From the NCBI RefSeq assembly GCF_014650815.1, contig NZ_BMVR01000006.1, positions 239,912-303,911 on the forward strand: DNA of 64,000 nucleotides, read 5' to 3'. How positions within the stretch are numbered: the first letter of the stretch is position 1; the number at the start of each line of letters is the position of its first letter. The translations under genes and the position numbers were made by a program. Under the pieces are notes generated by a model that searched no databases, had not been told where the DNA came from, and saw only the letters and a list, made by a program, of their open reading frames with translations. This document shows positions 41,588 to 50,385 of the stretch, in pieces. Origin of the DNA: Streptomyces flavofungini (GTDB taxonomy: Bacteria > Actinomycetota > Actinomycetes > Streptomycetales > Streptomycetaceae).

Positions 41588-42508
41588 ATGTACCACACCT
41601 GGATGCGGTATTTCACGCCGAGCCCGGTCCATCACCGCCTCGGCCTGGTGTGTCTCGGTGTGGGCCTGCAGCACGGCACGCTGCCCGCCGTGGGGCCGCG
41701 CACCCTGGACCACCATGTGGCGCTGGTGATCAGTTCGGGGAGCGGTTGGTTCCGGGCGCCGGACGGGCGGCGCAGGTCGGTGACGGCGCCCGCGTTGATC
41801 TGGTTGTCGCCGGGGGTGGCGCACCATTACGGCGCCGATCCGGAGACGGGCTGGGACGAGTGCTTCGTGGACTTCACGGGGCCCGCCGCGGTGACGTACA
41901 CGGAGCTGGGTTACATCGAGCCGGAGCGGCCGGTGGTGCCGCTCGCCGACCCGGACGGGGCGCGGGCCGTGGTGGGCCGGATCGCGCGCGCCGCCCGTCG
42001 CGGCAATCCGCTCCTGGAGGTGGAGACGAGTGCCGCCGTGCACGAACTCCTGGTGGCGCTGCGCCGGGCCCGTGCCGACATCGCGCCCGATGGCGATCCG
42101 GTGCTGCAGTCCTTGGCCCGGGACGCGTTCAAGGCCCTGTCGGTGACCGAGCACGCGGCGCGGCACGGCATGACGCCCGCGGAGCTGCGGACGGCGGTGC
42201 GCCGGGGTGCCGGGTGCAGTCCGAAGGACTATCTGCTGGGGATCCGGCTCGGCCGGGCCAAGGAGTTGCTGGCGGCGACGGAGCTGCCGGTGGCGGCGGT
42301 GGCCCGGCGGGTGGGGTACGACGATCCGGCGTACTTCTCGCGGCTGTTCACGCGGCGGGTCGGTACGGCTCCGGTGCGGTTCCGGGAGCAGCAGGGGCGG
42401 GCGGTGCCCGGTGGCTGGTCGCAGCAGGTGCCGGACCCGGAGCGGCCGCCGACGCTCACGTCGTTCGACGGCACGGCCGCTTCGGGTGGCGGGGGTGCGG
42501 GCACGTAG
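41588..42508 (+). CDS. AraC family transcriptional regulator
   Basis: The 306-residue protein has an N-terminal cupin-like ligand domain (about residues 10-150, with Asp-His-His-Val-Ala-Leu-Val and Trp-Leu-Ser-Pro-Gly-Val-Ala-His-His-Tyr) and a C-terminal AraC double helix-turn-helix (about 180-280). The DNA-binding part ends in Val-Ala-Arg-Arg-Val-Gly-Tyr-Asp-Asp-Pro-Ala-Tyr-Phe-Ser-Arg-Leu-Phe, the family signature. It is divergent from the GH35 gene over a 173-base gap and probably senses a galactoside or breakdown product. The ATG has GAGAGG upstream. The promoter of the next gene overlaps its stop codon. Confidence 0.93.
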   Translation: MYHTWMRYFTPSPVHHRLGLVCLGVGLQHGTLPAVGPRTLDHHVALVISSGSGWFRAPDGRRRSVTAPALIWLSPGVAHHYGADPETGWDECFVDFTGPAAVTYTELGYIEPERPVVPLADPDGARAVVGRIARAARRGNPLLEVETSAAVHELLVALRRARADIAPDGDPVLQSLARDAFKALSVTEHAARHGMTPAELRTAVRRGAGCSPKDYLLGIRLGRAKELLAATELPVAAVARRVGYDDPAYFSRLFTRRVGTAPVRFREQQGRAVPGGWSQQVPDPERPPTLTSFDGTAASGGGGAGT

Positions 42509-42511
42509 GCT
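42506..42511 (+). promoter_or_regulatory. -10 box of leaderless chorismate mutase promoter
   Basis: TAGGCT, whose TAG is also the stop codon of the AraC-type gene, is followed by eight bases and the ATG at 42520. No ribosome-binding site is seen. Confidence 0.55.
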
Positions 42512-42519
42512 CGGCTGCC

Positions 42520-42924
42520 ATGACCACACGCCACACCAGTGACGACAGCGGCGCGGCCGGCAGCGGTGCGGGGGGCGCCGTCGATCCCGCCGTGCGCGCC
42601 GAGCTGTCCCGGCTGCGGGACAGCATCGACAACATCGACGCCGCCGTCGTCCACATGCTCGCCGAGCGCTTCAAGTGCACCCAGCAGGTCGGCCACCTCA
42701 AGGCCAACCACCAGCTGCCGCCGGCCGACCCGGCCCGCGAGTCCCGCCAGATCGCCCGGCTGCGGGAGCTGGCGGGGAACGCGAAGCTGGATCCGGCGTT
42801 CGCCGAGAAGTTCCTGAACTTCATCATCGCGGAGGTCATCCGCCACCACGAGAGCATCGCGGACAACACCGGCAACACCGGCGACGCTGACAACATCGGC
42901 AACACCGGCGACTCCGCTCGCTGA
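42520..42924 (+). CDS. Chorismate mutase (AroQ type)
   Basis: The 134-residue protein has an all-helical AroQ domain at about residues 24-112. A first helix carries Leu-Arg-Asp-Ser-Ile-Asp-Asn-Ile-Asp, then Leu-Ala-Glu-Arg-Phe-Lys-Cys-Thr-Gln-Gln-Val-Gly, an Arg-Glu-Ser-Arg-Gln-Ile-Ala-Arg-Leu loop, and a last helix Phe-Leu-Asn-Phe-Ile-Ile-Ala-Glu-Val-Ile-Arg-His-His. It converts chorismate to prephenate for phenylalanine and tyrosine synthesis in the cytosol. A Gly/Ser/Ala leader and a C-terminal tail of Asn-Thr-Gly-Asn-Thr-Gly-Asp repeats are low complexity. It appears to be transcribed on its own, without a leader. Confidence 0.93.
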   Translation: MTTRHTSDDSGAAGSGAGGAVDPAVRAELSRLRDSIDNIDAAVVHMLAERFKCTQQVGHLKANHQLPPADPARESRQIARLRELAGNAKLDPAFAEKFLNFIIAEVIRHHESIADNTGNTGDADNIGNTGDSAR

Positions 42925-43041
42925 GGCGTCGGGCGGGGCCGGTTTCGCCGTACGCGTGACGGCCTCGCCCGGTCCGCGCGGCGGTCCCGCCCCGGCGGTA
43001 CCCCCTCCCAGGCGCCCCGCCAGATCAGGCACCATGGCCAG

Positions 43042-45546
43042 ATGCCCGTACTGACGCGCGACGAAGCGCAGACCCGAGCCCGGCTCCTCGACGTCCGGCG
43101 GTACGAGATCGCCCTCGATCTCACCACCGGCGAGGACACCTTCGACTCCCGCACGGTGATCACGTTCACGGCCGCCGCGGACGGGGACACCTTCGTCGAG
43201 CTGAAGCCCGCCGAGCTGCGCTCCGTCACGCTCGACGGTGCTCCGCTCGACCCCGCGGACCTGGCCGGCAACCGCCTCCCGCTGCGGGGTCTGGCGGCGG
43301 GCGAGCACGAGCTGCGCGTCGACGCGGCGATGCGCTATTCGCGTACCGGCGAGGGCATGCACCGCTTCACCGACCCCAGCGACGGCGAGACGTACGTCTA
43401 CACGCAGTTGTTCATGGACGATGTGCAGCGGGTGTTCGCGGCCTTCGACCAGCCCGACCTGAAGGCGGTGTTCGGGCTCTCCGTGCGGGCCCCCAAGGGC
43501 TGGACGGTCCTGGCCAACGGTGTCACGGAGCACCTGGGCGCGGGCGAGTGGCGGGCCGCGGCCACGCCGCCCCTGTCGACGTATCTGGTCGCGGTCGCGG
43601 CGGGGCCCTGGCACTCGGTGCGCACCGAGCACCGGGGGCTGCCGTTCGGCATCCACTGCCGTCGTTCGCTGGCGCCGCATCTGGACGCCGACGCCGACGA
43701 ACTGTTCGACATCACGCGGGCGTGCTTCGACCGGTACGAGGAGAAGTTCACCGAGCCCTACCCGTTCGACTCCTACGACCAGGCGTTCGTCCCGGAGTTC
43801 AACGCGGGCGCGATGGAGAACCCGGGTCTGGTGACGTTCCGCGACGACTTCGTGTACCGCTCGGCCGTCACCGACACGGAGCGGCAGATCCGCGGGATGG
43901 TCGTCGCGCACGAGATGGCGCACATGTGGTTCGGCGACCTGGTGACCCTGAAGTGGTGGGACGACATCTGGCTGAACGAGTCGTTCGCGGAGTACATGGG
44001 CTATCAGACGCTTCATGAGGCGACGCGTTTCACCGACACCTGGGTGGACTTCGCGATCGCCCGCAAGCCGTGGGGCTACGACGCCGACCAGCGCCCTTCG
44101 ACGCACCCGGTGGCTCCCGATCCGGACGCGGTGCCGGACACGGCGTCGGCGATGCTCAACTTCGACGGGATCTCGTACGCCAAGGGCGCGAGCGCGCTGC
44201 GCCAGCTCGTGGCGTGGCTGGGCGAGAAGGACTTCCTCGCGGGCATCAACGCGCACTTCGCGCGCCACAGGTTCGCCAACGCCACGCTCGCCGACTTCAT
44301 CGACAACCTCGCCTCCGCCACGGACCGTGACGTGCACGGCTGGGCGCGGGCGTGGCTGCGGACGACGGGGGTGGATTCGTTCACGCCGACCGTCGCGCAC
44401 AGCGGACGCGCGTGGACGCTGGCCCTGGAGCGGGACGGCAGCCGTCCGCACCGGGTGGCCGTCGGTGTGTTCGACCGTGATCTGTCGGACGGGAAGGCGC
44501 TGGTGCTGCGCGAGCGGTACGAGACGGACGTGCCGGAGCAGGGGCCCGCGGTGGCGCGTGACGGGGGTCGGCCCGCGCTGATCGTGCCCAACGACCACGA
44601 CTTGACGTACGCGAAGATCCGTCTGGACGAGGTGTCGCAGGAGACCGTCCTCACGTCCCTTTCCGGGGTGCCGGACGCGCTGACCCGGGCGGTGCTGTGG
44701 AACGCGCTGCGCGACATGGTGCGTGACGGTGACCTGGCGCCGGGCGCGTTCCTGGAGGCGGCGCGCGCGCATCTGCCCGCCGAGAGCGATCTGGCGCTGG
44801 TCTCCGGTGTGCTGCCGTTCGCGTCGGCCGTCGTCGCCGGGCGCTACACCCCGCCGGACGGCCGCGGCGCCGCCCTGGCCGTCCTGGACGCGCTGTGCCA
44901 GGACGTGATCCGGCGTACGGAGGACGGCTCGCACCCGGGGCTCCGGCTGGTCGCGGTGCGGGGGCTCATCGACGCGGCGACGCAGCCGGAGCCGCTGACG
45001 ACGTGGCTGTCGCAGGGGGCCGTGCCCGGCGGGCCCGAGCTGGACCCGGAGCTGCGCTGGCGGGTCCTCGGGCGGCTCGCGGTGCTGGGGGCGACCGACG
45101 AGGACGCCATTGCCGCGGAGCTGCGCCGCGACCCGAGCGCGACCGGCCGGGAGGGCGCCGCGCGCTGCCGGGCAGCGCTGCCCGACGCCGATGCCAAGCG
45201 GACCGCGTGGGAGGCGATGTTCGGCTCCGACGAGTTGTCCAACTACCTGTTCACGGCGACCGCGCAGGGCTTCTGGCAGCCGGAGCAGGACGCGGTCGTC
45301 CACACCTACGTGCCGCGTTACTTCGAGGACGCCGTGGCGCTCGCCGCCCGTCGCGGGCCCGCCATCGCCGAGGCCGCGGGGCGGCACGCCTTCCCGGTGT
45401 TCGCCGTCGACGAGGACACGCTGCGGCTGGGCAGGCAGTGCCTGCAGCGCACCGACGTGCTGCCCGCGCTGCGGCGCCGCCTCGCCGACCAACTGGACGA
45501 CCTGGAGCGGGCGTTGCGGGTGCGCCGGAGCGCCGAGGAGGCGTGA
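43042..45546 (+). CDS. pepN: Aminopeptidase N (M1 family)
   Basis: The 834-residue zinc enzyme removes N-terminal residues from peptides in the cytosol. The exopeptidase motif Gly-Ala-Met-Glu-Asn is near residue 255. The zinc site His-Glu-Met-Ala-His is near 291, with the third ligand Glu in Asn-Glu-Ser-Phe-Ala-Glu near 314 and the transition-state Tyr in Ile-Ser-Tyr-Ala-Lys-Gly near 376. An ERAP1-like helical domain fills the C-terminal half. Length is normal for Streptomyces PepN. The ATG at 43042 gives the family start Met-Pro-x-Leu-Thr-Arg-Asp-Glu-Ala; another ATG eight bases upstream is out of frame. Confidence 0.95.
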   Translation: MPVLTRDEAQTRARLLDVRRYEIALDLTTGEDTFDSRTVITFTAAADGDTFVELKPAELRSVTLDGAPLDPADLAGNRLPLRGLAAGEHELRVDAAMRYSRTGEGMHRFTDPSDGETYVYTQLFMDDVQRVFAAFDQPDLKAVFGLSVRAPKGWTVLANGVTEHLGAGEWRAAATPPLSTYLVAVAAGPWHSVRTEHRGLPFGIHCRRSLAPHLDADADELFDITRACFDRYEEKFTEPYPFDSYDQAFVPEFNAGAMENPGLVTFRDDFVYRSAVTDTERQIRGMVVAHEMAHMWFGDLVTLKWWDDIWLNESFAEYMGYQTLHEATRFTDTWVDFAIARKPWGYDADQRPSTHPVAPDPDAVPDTASAMLNFDGISYAKGASALRQLVAWLGEKDFLAGINAHFARHRFANATLADFIDNLASATDRDVHGWARAWLRTTGVDSFTPTVAHSGRAWTLALERDGSRPHRVAVGVFDRDLSDGKALVLRERYETDVPEQGPAVARDGGRPALIVPNDHDLTYAKIRLDEVSQETVLTSLSGVPDALTRAVLWNALRDMVRDGDLAPGAFLEAARAHLPAESDLALVSGVLPFASAVVAGRYTPPDGRGAALAVLDALCQDVIRRTEDGSHPGLRLVAVRGLIDAATQPEPLTTWLSQGAVPGGPELDPELRWRVLGRLAVLGATDEDAIAAELRRDPSATGREGAARCRAALPDADAKRTAWEAMFGSDELSNYLFTATAQGFWQPEQDAVVHTYVPRYFEDAVALAARRGPAIAEAAGRHAFPVFAVDEDTLRLGRQCLQRTDVLPALRRRLADQLDDLERALRVRRSAEEA

Positions 45547-45649
45547 GGCGGACGTGGTGGGCTTGGGTCCTGCGACCTAGGTCCGCCGGACCAGGACGGT
45601 GTGGGCGATCTACTTCCTGGTGACGATCCGGCGGGCCCCGCCCGCCGCC

Positions 45650-45700
45650 TAGGGTCGGTGGTGATCAGAGCCGGGCCGGGGGCGTGCGCCCCCGGCCCGG
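45650..45700 (+). promoter_or_regulatory. Promoter and stable hairpin upstream of the NmrA-like gene
   Basis: A TAGGGT -10-like box (45650-45655) is followed by a perfect 14-base GC stem (45671-45684 with 45687-45700) closed by a two-base TG turn. The hairpin could terminate pepN transcripts or lie in the leader of the next gene. Confidence 0.5.
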
Positions 45701-45727
45701 TGTCGTCCCGACCTCAAGGAGCCTCCC

Positions 45728-46576
45728 GTGATCGTCGTGACCGGTGCCACCGGAAACGTGGGCCGCGCCCTCGTCTCCCAGCTCGCCGCCGACCAGCTCC
45801 CCGTCCGTGCCCTGACCCGGGACCCGGCGCGCGCGCAGCTGCCGGACGGGGTCGAGGTGGTGCGGTTCGCCGGGCCGGACGAACCCGCCGCCCTGGCCGC
45901 GCAGTTCGAGGGCGCGACGGCCCTGTTCCTGCATCTGGCGGCGGGTGGCGACGGCGCCCCGGCGCTGCTGGCGGCCGCGCGGGACGGCGGCGTCAAGCAC
46001 GTCGTCGTCCTGTCGTCGATCATCGTCGACTACGACGATGCCACCGAGCATCCCCTCCACGTCGCGCACTCCCGGCTGGAGCGGCAGGTCCGGGAGAGCG
46101 GGCTCGGCTGGACGGCGCTGCGGCCCGGCGCGTTCAGCACCAACTCGCTGCAGTGGGCGCCGCAGGTCCGCGCCGGGGACACGGTCCGGTGGCCGTTCGT
46201 CGGGGCGGTGTCCTCGCCGATCCACGAGGCCGACGTCGCGGCCGTCGCCGCCGTCGCCCTGCGTGATCCAGCCGGGCACACCGGCGCCGTCCACTCCCTC
46301 ACCGGCCCGGCGAACGTCACCGCGCTGGACCAGATCCACGCGGTGGGCCGGGCGGTCGGCCGGGAGCTGCGGGTCGAGGAGATAGCGCCGGAGGAGGTGC
46401 CCGCGAGCATGTTCGCGCACGTCCCGCCGGAGATGCTCCCGGCGCTGCTGCGGTCCCTCGGGGAGAGCGTCAGCTCCGACCCGGAGCTGACGACGACGGT
46501 GCGGGACGTCACGGGGCGCCCGGCGCGGACGTTCGCGGAGTGGGCCGGGGATCACGTGGCGGATTACCGCGCGTAG
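45728..46576 (+). CDS. NmrA-like NAD(P)-binding protein
   Basis: The 282-residue Rossmann-fold protein starts with the dinucleotide motif Val-Thr-Gly-Ala-Thr-Gly-Asn-Val-Gly at residues 4-12, followed by Arg-Ala-Leu-Thr-Arg-Asp. A Val-Val-Leu-Ser-Ser strand lies near 95. The atypical short-chain dehydrogenase (NmrA/YtfG) layout has a Leu-Arg-Pro-Gly-Ala-Phe segment near 136 and no Tyr-x-x-x-Lys pair at the usual site. It may be a redox-sensing regulator or a quinone reductase. AAGGAG precedes the GTG at good spacing. The gene is followed by the G-rich array. Confidence 0.87.
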   Translation: MIVVTGATGNVGRALVSQLAADQLPVRALTRDPARAQLPDGVEVVRFAGPDEPAALAAQFEGATALFLHLAAGGDGAPALLAAARDGGVKHVVVLSSIIVDYDDATEHPLHVAHSRLERQVRESGLGWTALRPGAFSTNSLQWAPQVRAGDTVRWPFVGAVSSPIHEADVAAVAAVALRDPAGHTGAVHSLTGPANVTALDQIHAVGRAVGRELRVEEIAPEEVPASMFAHVPPEMLPALLRSLGESVSSDPELTTTVRDVTGRPARTFAEWAGDHVADYRA

Positions 46577-47008
46577 GCGCGGGGCGCGCGGGGCGGTGCG
46601 GAAGGGGGCCGGGGCAGGTCCGGGGGCCGGGTCCGGGAGCCGGGGCCGGGTCCGGGAGCCGGGGCCGGGAGCCGGGACCGGGAGCCGGGAGCCGGGAGCC
46701 GGGACCGGGAGCCGGGACCGGGAGCCGGGACCGGGAGCCGGGACCGGGAGCCGGGACCGGGAGCCGGGAGCCGGGAGCCGGGACCGGGAGCCGGGACCGG
46801 GAGCCGGGACCGGGAGCCGGGACCGGGAGCCGGGACCGGGAGCCGGGACCGGGTCCGGGTCCGGGACCGGGTCCGGGACCGGGACCGGGTCCGGGACCGG
46901 GACCGGGTCCGGGTCCGGGACCGGGTCCGGAGGCCGCGCCCCCCGAACCCGTTCTTCGCCCCCGAACCCGCTCTCCGCCCCGGACCCGCCCGGCCCATCC
47001 GACAGGCC
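46577..47008 (+). repeat. Long G-rich hexamer/heptamer array between convergent genes
   Basis: From about 46609 to 46933, more than 40 near-perfect units of CCGGGA, CCGGGAG and CCGGGT follow each other without interruption. The first part alternates 6- and 7-base units; the last ~80 bases are pure 6-base units. The + strand has a GGG tract every 6-7 bases. The array separates the stop codons of the NmrA-like gene and the convergent GH101 gene and is open but low-complexity in several frames. The flanks hold no gene. Confidence 0.95.
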
Positions 47009-50000
47009 CTAGACCTCCCGCACCTCGAACGCGTCGAGCACGAACTCCGCCTTCCCGTCGTCCCCCACCTTCCGCAGGCCGACCCACGCCTCCCCGCCCT
47101 CGGGGGCGGTGAACTCGTAGGACAGGGTGGTGGGGGCGGTGGCCACGGGCAGGGCCTCGCGGGACAGTTCGCGTGCGTCCGGCTCGTCCACGGCGGTCAC
47201 CCAGGCGTACTGCCCGGCCTTCTCGTTCTCGTACCGGAACGACACCCGGTAGCGCTTGCCGCCCTCGAAGCGGACCGTGTGCGGCACGGTCCGGTAGACG
47301 AGGCCGTCGTTCTCGCCGCGGGACTTCAGGGACTGGGTGCCGTCCACGACGTCGTCGACGGCTTTGCCGTTCCAGCCGCGCTGGGTGTAGGGGGCGTGGC
47401 GCTGCGCGATGTGGGTGCGGGGGTCGGTGGCGCCCCCGGCGTCGCCCTTCACGAAGGGTCCCCAGCCCTGCGGTACGTCCTCGAAGTCCTCGTGGGCGAG
47501 GACGCCCCGGCCGAGCGGGGGCCGCGCGCCGACGGGGACGACGCGGACGTTGTCGAAGCGCACGCGGGCGTCCCCGGCGACGGCGCGCAGGGCGAGCCGG
47601 ACGGGGCCGCCGCCTTCGGGGACAGTGAAGTACGTGAACAGGCGCTGGAAGCGGGTGCCGTGCTTGCGGTCGGCGGCGACGTGGTTGCCCGCGGTGGAGG
47701 TGTGCGTCCAGTTGGCGGCGGTGACGCCGTCGGCGGTGCGGACCTCCAGGGCGGCGCGGCGCCGCTGTCCGGCCTTCTCCCCCACCTCGACCTGCGCGGA
47801 GGCGGCGTAGGTGCCGGGCTTGAGGCGGCGCAGGCGCTGGCTGACGGAGGCCGCGGCGCCCGCGGCGAGGACGAGTTCGTAGTCGCCGAGCTTGCTGCGT
47901 TCGACCGACGCGGGGCCGCTGACCTGCCAGGCGTCCAGGTCGCCCGCGTGGAAGCCGGGGTCGCGCAGGGCGGTGCCCTGGCCCCAGTCGGGGTCGGGGG
48001 CGGCGCGGCGGACGCGGGTGCAGTGGACGACGTAGGGCTGCTTGGCGGCGGCGTCGAGGGTGATCTTCCCGGCGCGTACGGGGACGTCGGCGACGAAGAC
48101 GCGGCCCTGGTCGGTGAGGCGGTACAGGGCGACCTTGCGGGCGCCGGACCAGCCGCGGGGCAGGGCCCAACTGGTCTTTCCGCCAACGGGGTTGAAGTGG
48201 TAGAGCTTCGTGGGGTCGGTGGCCCGGCGCGGCTCCCAGGGCAGCAGATAGCTGCCGCCGTCGTAGACGAGGCGGCCGTCGGTGGTGATGCGGCGCGTGC
48301 CGCCGTCGGCGTCGGAGACGGAGGTGGCGCCGGGGCCGAAGAACGTGATCTCGTGCTCGCCCCAGGTCTTGATGGGCTGCGCCTGGAGGTACTTGGCAGG
48401 CAGGGCGTGCGTCCAGATCAGTTCGTAGAACTTCGTCCAGTCGGTCTTGCCGGTCCAGCCGGTGAAGTTGCCCATGCGGGCGATGCCGAGCAGCGTGGGC
48501 CACTTGTCGGCGAAGACGTCCTTCTGGTGGTGCCGGATGAAGCGGATGAGCTGGGAGTTGATGCCGCGCGAGGTGTCGGGGCCGTAGTCGGTCTCGGTGG
48601 CCCAGTGCGACCACAGGGCCGAGCGTTCGAAGCCGTGGCCCCATTCGCTGGTGATCATCCAGCCCTGGTCGCGGAAGGTGCGCTGGAGGCGGTCGGAGGT
48701 CCAGCCGGACTCGCGGAACACGTCGATGTAGAGGGTGTTGAGGGCCGGGTGGGCGTCGCGGCGCAGGTCGGCGAAGCGGCGCACGATGTCGCCGGAGACC
48801 AGGTCGCGGCGCTGGTCGATGCGGTAGCTCTGGTCGAGCCAGTCCCACTGCTCGTTCTTCTTGTCGACGAGCGTGTCGGAGAAGGCGTTGGCCACGGGGT
48901 ACGACTCGGTGGCGTTGACGTGGACGCCGAAGTCGCTGTTCCACTTCGAGCCCTCGCGGACCAGGGTGTTGAGGTCTTTGATGCCGCCCGCGCGCTGGTT
49001 GTAGTTGCCCGCGTAGTCCGGGTGCGCGGAGTCGTGGCCCTCGGACTGGTAGCCCTTGAGGAGCGTGTACTGGCGCAGGCCGTCGGTGGCCAGGTGGATC
49101 CGCTTGACGTCGTCGAGCGTGGTGAGGAACGGGTTGGTGGCCTGCGAGGCGAAGTTGAACGGGATGTGCGGGACGACCCGGAGGTGCTGCTCGTCGGCGC
49201 CGAGCGGGGTGACCATGATGTCCCGGAAGGCGATCGCTGCGTCCTGCCAGTCGACCTTGCCGTCGCCGTTGCGGTCGCCGGTGACGACGACGGTCGCGTA
49301 CGGCAGGGGCTCGGTGGCGCCGACCGGGGAGGTGGCGGCGCGGTGGGTCCACTGGCCGGGGGTGAGGCGGGCCTCGACGTGACCGTCCTTGCGCACGGTC
49401 TGGCGCCACAGGCGGCCGTTCTCCCAGTTGGTCTCCGCGGTGGGCTTGTCGTAGACGGTGTTGGTCTCGACGGCGCCGCCCAGTTCGTCGTGCGCGAGCA
49501 CCGCGTACGCGCAGCCGCCGGCCGCCTCCGCGGGGGTGTCCGGCGTGAGCCGCACCAGGGTGTCGCCGCTCTTGGCCTTGTCGAGCTGCACCTTCGCGGC
49601 GAGCAGCGCGGCGCCGGGCTGGTCGCTGCGGACGGAGAGCAGGGCGAGGCCGGGGACGCGCAGGGTGCCGACGCGCAGGGCGGCGGTGTCGGCGATCTTC
49701 GTGACGCGCCAGTGCACCTGGCGGCCCTTGACCGCGATCTCCACGTCGATGCGGGTGCCGCCGTCGAGGGTCAGGGTGTACGCGGCCCGGTCGCCGCGCA
49801 CGTCCGCGGTGACCTTCGGCGTGTGCTCCTTGTCGTCGATGAGGAGCGTGGTGACCGGGTCGGGCTGGCCGTGCAGGACGGCGCGGCTCTTGCGGTCGGT
49901 GTACGACACGACGCGCGGGAAGCCGGTGGCGACGCGCACTTCGAGGGCGGCCGAGCGCAGGATCGCCTCGTCCGCCGCGGCGGCGGCGGACGAGGCGGGC

Positions 50001-50125
50001 GGGGCCGCGTGCGCGGAGCCGGTGCCGACTCCGACAGCGGCCCCTATCCCGGCGATCGCTCCCGAGGCGACCACGGCTCTGCGGCTCGGCCCGGACCCGG
50101 ACCCGGACGTCTGTGACGGCAGCAT
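47009..50125 (-). CDS. Endo-alpha-N-acetylgalactosaminidase (GH101), secreted
   Basis: The 1038-residue enzyme would release the O-glycan core disaccharide from glycoproteins such as mucins. A Tat-type signal (Ser-Arg-Arg then an Ala/Gly-rich core and Ala-His-Ala cleavage site near residue 40) leads to a galactose-mutarotase-like domain, then the GH101 barrel. Characteristic segments are Gln-Ser-Glu-Gly-His-Asp-Ser-Ala-His-Pro-Asp-Tyr, Val-His-Val-Asn-Ala-Thr-Glu-Ser-Tyr-Pro, the nucleophile region Leu-Tyr-Ile-Asp-Val near 470, and the acid/base region Thr-Ser-Glu-Trp-Gly-His-Gly near 495. C-terminal carbohydrate-binding beta domains follow residue ~750. GGAGGGG precedes the ATG. Direct repeats upstream suggest regulation. 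Confidence 0.92.
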   Translation of the reverse strand: MLPSQTSGSGSGPSRRAVVASGAIAGIGAAVGVGTGSAHAAPPASSAAAAADEAILRSAALEVRVATGFPRVVSYTDRKSRAVLHGQPDPVTTLLIDDKEHTPKVTADVRGDRAAYTLTLDGGTRIDVEIAVKGRQVHWRVTKIADTAALRVGTLRVPGLALLSVRSDQPGAALLAAKVQLDKAKSGDTLVRLTPDTPAEAAGGCAYAVLAHDELGGAVETNTVYDKPTAETNWENGRLWRQTVRKDGHVEARLTPGQWTHRAATSPVGATEPLPYATVVVTGDRNGDGKVDWQDAAIAFRDIMVTPLGADEQHLRVVPHIPFNFASQATNPFLTTLDDVKRIHLATDGLRQYTLLKGYQSEGHDSAHPDYAGNYNQRAGGIKDLNTLVREGSKWNSDFGVHVNATESYPVANAFSDTLVDKKNEQWDWLDQSYRIDQRRDLVSGDIVRRFADLRRDAHPALNTLYIDVFRESGWTSDRLQRTFRDQGWMITSEWGHGFERSALWSHWATETDYGPDTSRGINSQLIRFIRHHQKDVFADKWPTLLGIARMGNFTGWTGKTDWTKFYELIWTHALPAKYLQAQPIKTWGEHEITFFGPGATSVSDADGGTRRITTDGRLVYDGGSYLLPWEPRRATDPTKLYHFNPVGGKTSWALPRGWSGARKVALYRLTDQGRVFVADVPVRAGKITLDAAAKQPYVVHCTRVRRAAPDPDWGQGTALRDPGFHAGDLDAWQVSGPASVERSKLGDYELVLAAGAAASVSQRLRRLKPGTYAASAQVEVGEKAGQRRRAALEVRTADGVTAANWTHTSTAGNHVAADRKHGTRFQRLFTYFTVPEGGGPVRLALRAVAGDARVRFDNVRVVPVGARPPLGRGVLAHEDFEDVPQGWGPFVKGDAGGATDPRTHIAQRHAPYTQRGWNGKAVDDVVDGTQSLKSRGENDGLVYRTVPHTVRFEGGKRYRVSFRYENEKAGQYAWVTAVDEPDARELSREALPVATAPTTLSYEFTAPEGGEAWVGLRKVGDDGKAEFVLDAFEVREV

Positions 50126-50147
50126 GAACGCACCCCTCCGTGGGACG

Positions 50148-50207
50148 GAACTCGTGACGGAACGGAATTCGCGACGGGACGGATTCCGTGACGTGAATTC
50201 GTGACGG
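50148..50207. promoter_or_regulatory. Four imperfect direct repeats upstream of the GH101 gene
   Basis: Copies of a GAATTCGTGACGG-like motif start at 50148, 50165, 50182 and 50195, spaced 17, 17 and 13 bases. They lie within 85 bases of the GH101 start and look like a multi-site operator. Confidence 0.5.
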
Positions 50208-50385
50208 TCACGATGCGCCGCACGGGACGAGGGCGCCCATGGACAAAGGAGGGAGAGGTGTTGGACTAACGTCCCGGGGCGGCCGGGCGGGGCGGGCCCG
50301 CATGGTCGGCCCGGTCGGCCCGGGTCGGCGCCACCATCGCCGTGACAGCCCCGCTACCCCGCCCCCTTCGCCGCGGCAGCCCCCG

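Noticed and set aside
46577..47008. Gly-Pro or Arg-Ser repeat 'proteins' encoded in several frames by the G-rich array
   Set aside because: Any frame through a CCGGGA repeat is open; there is no start signal or codon bias.
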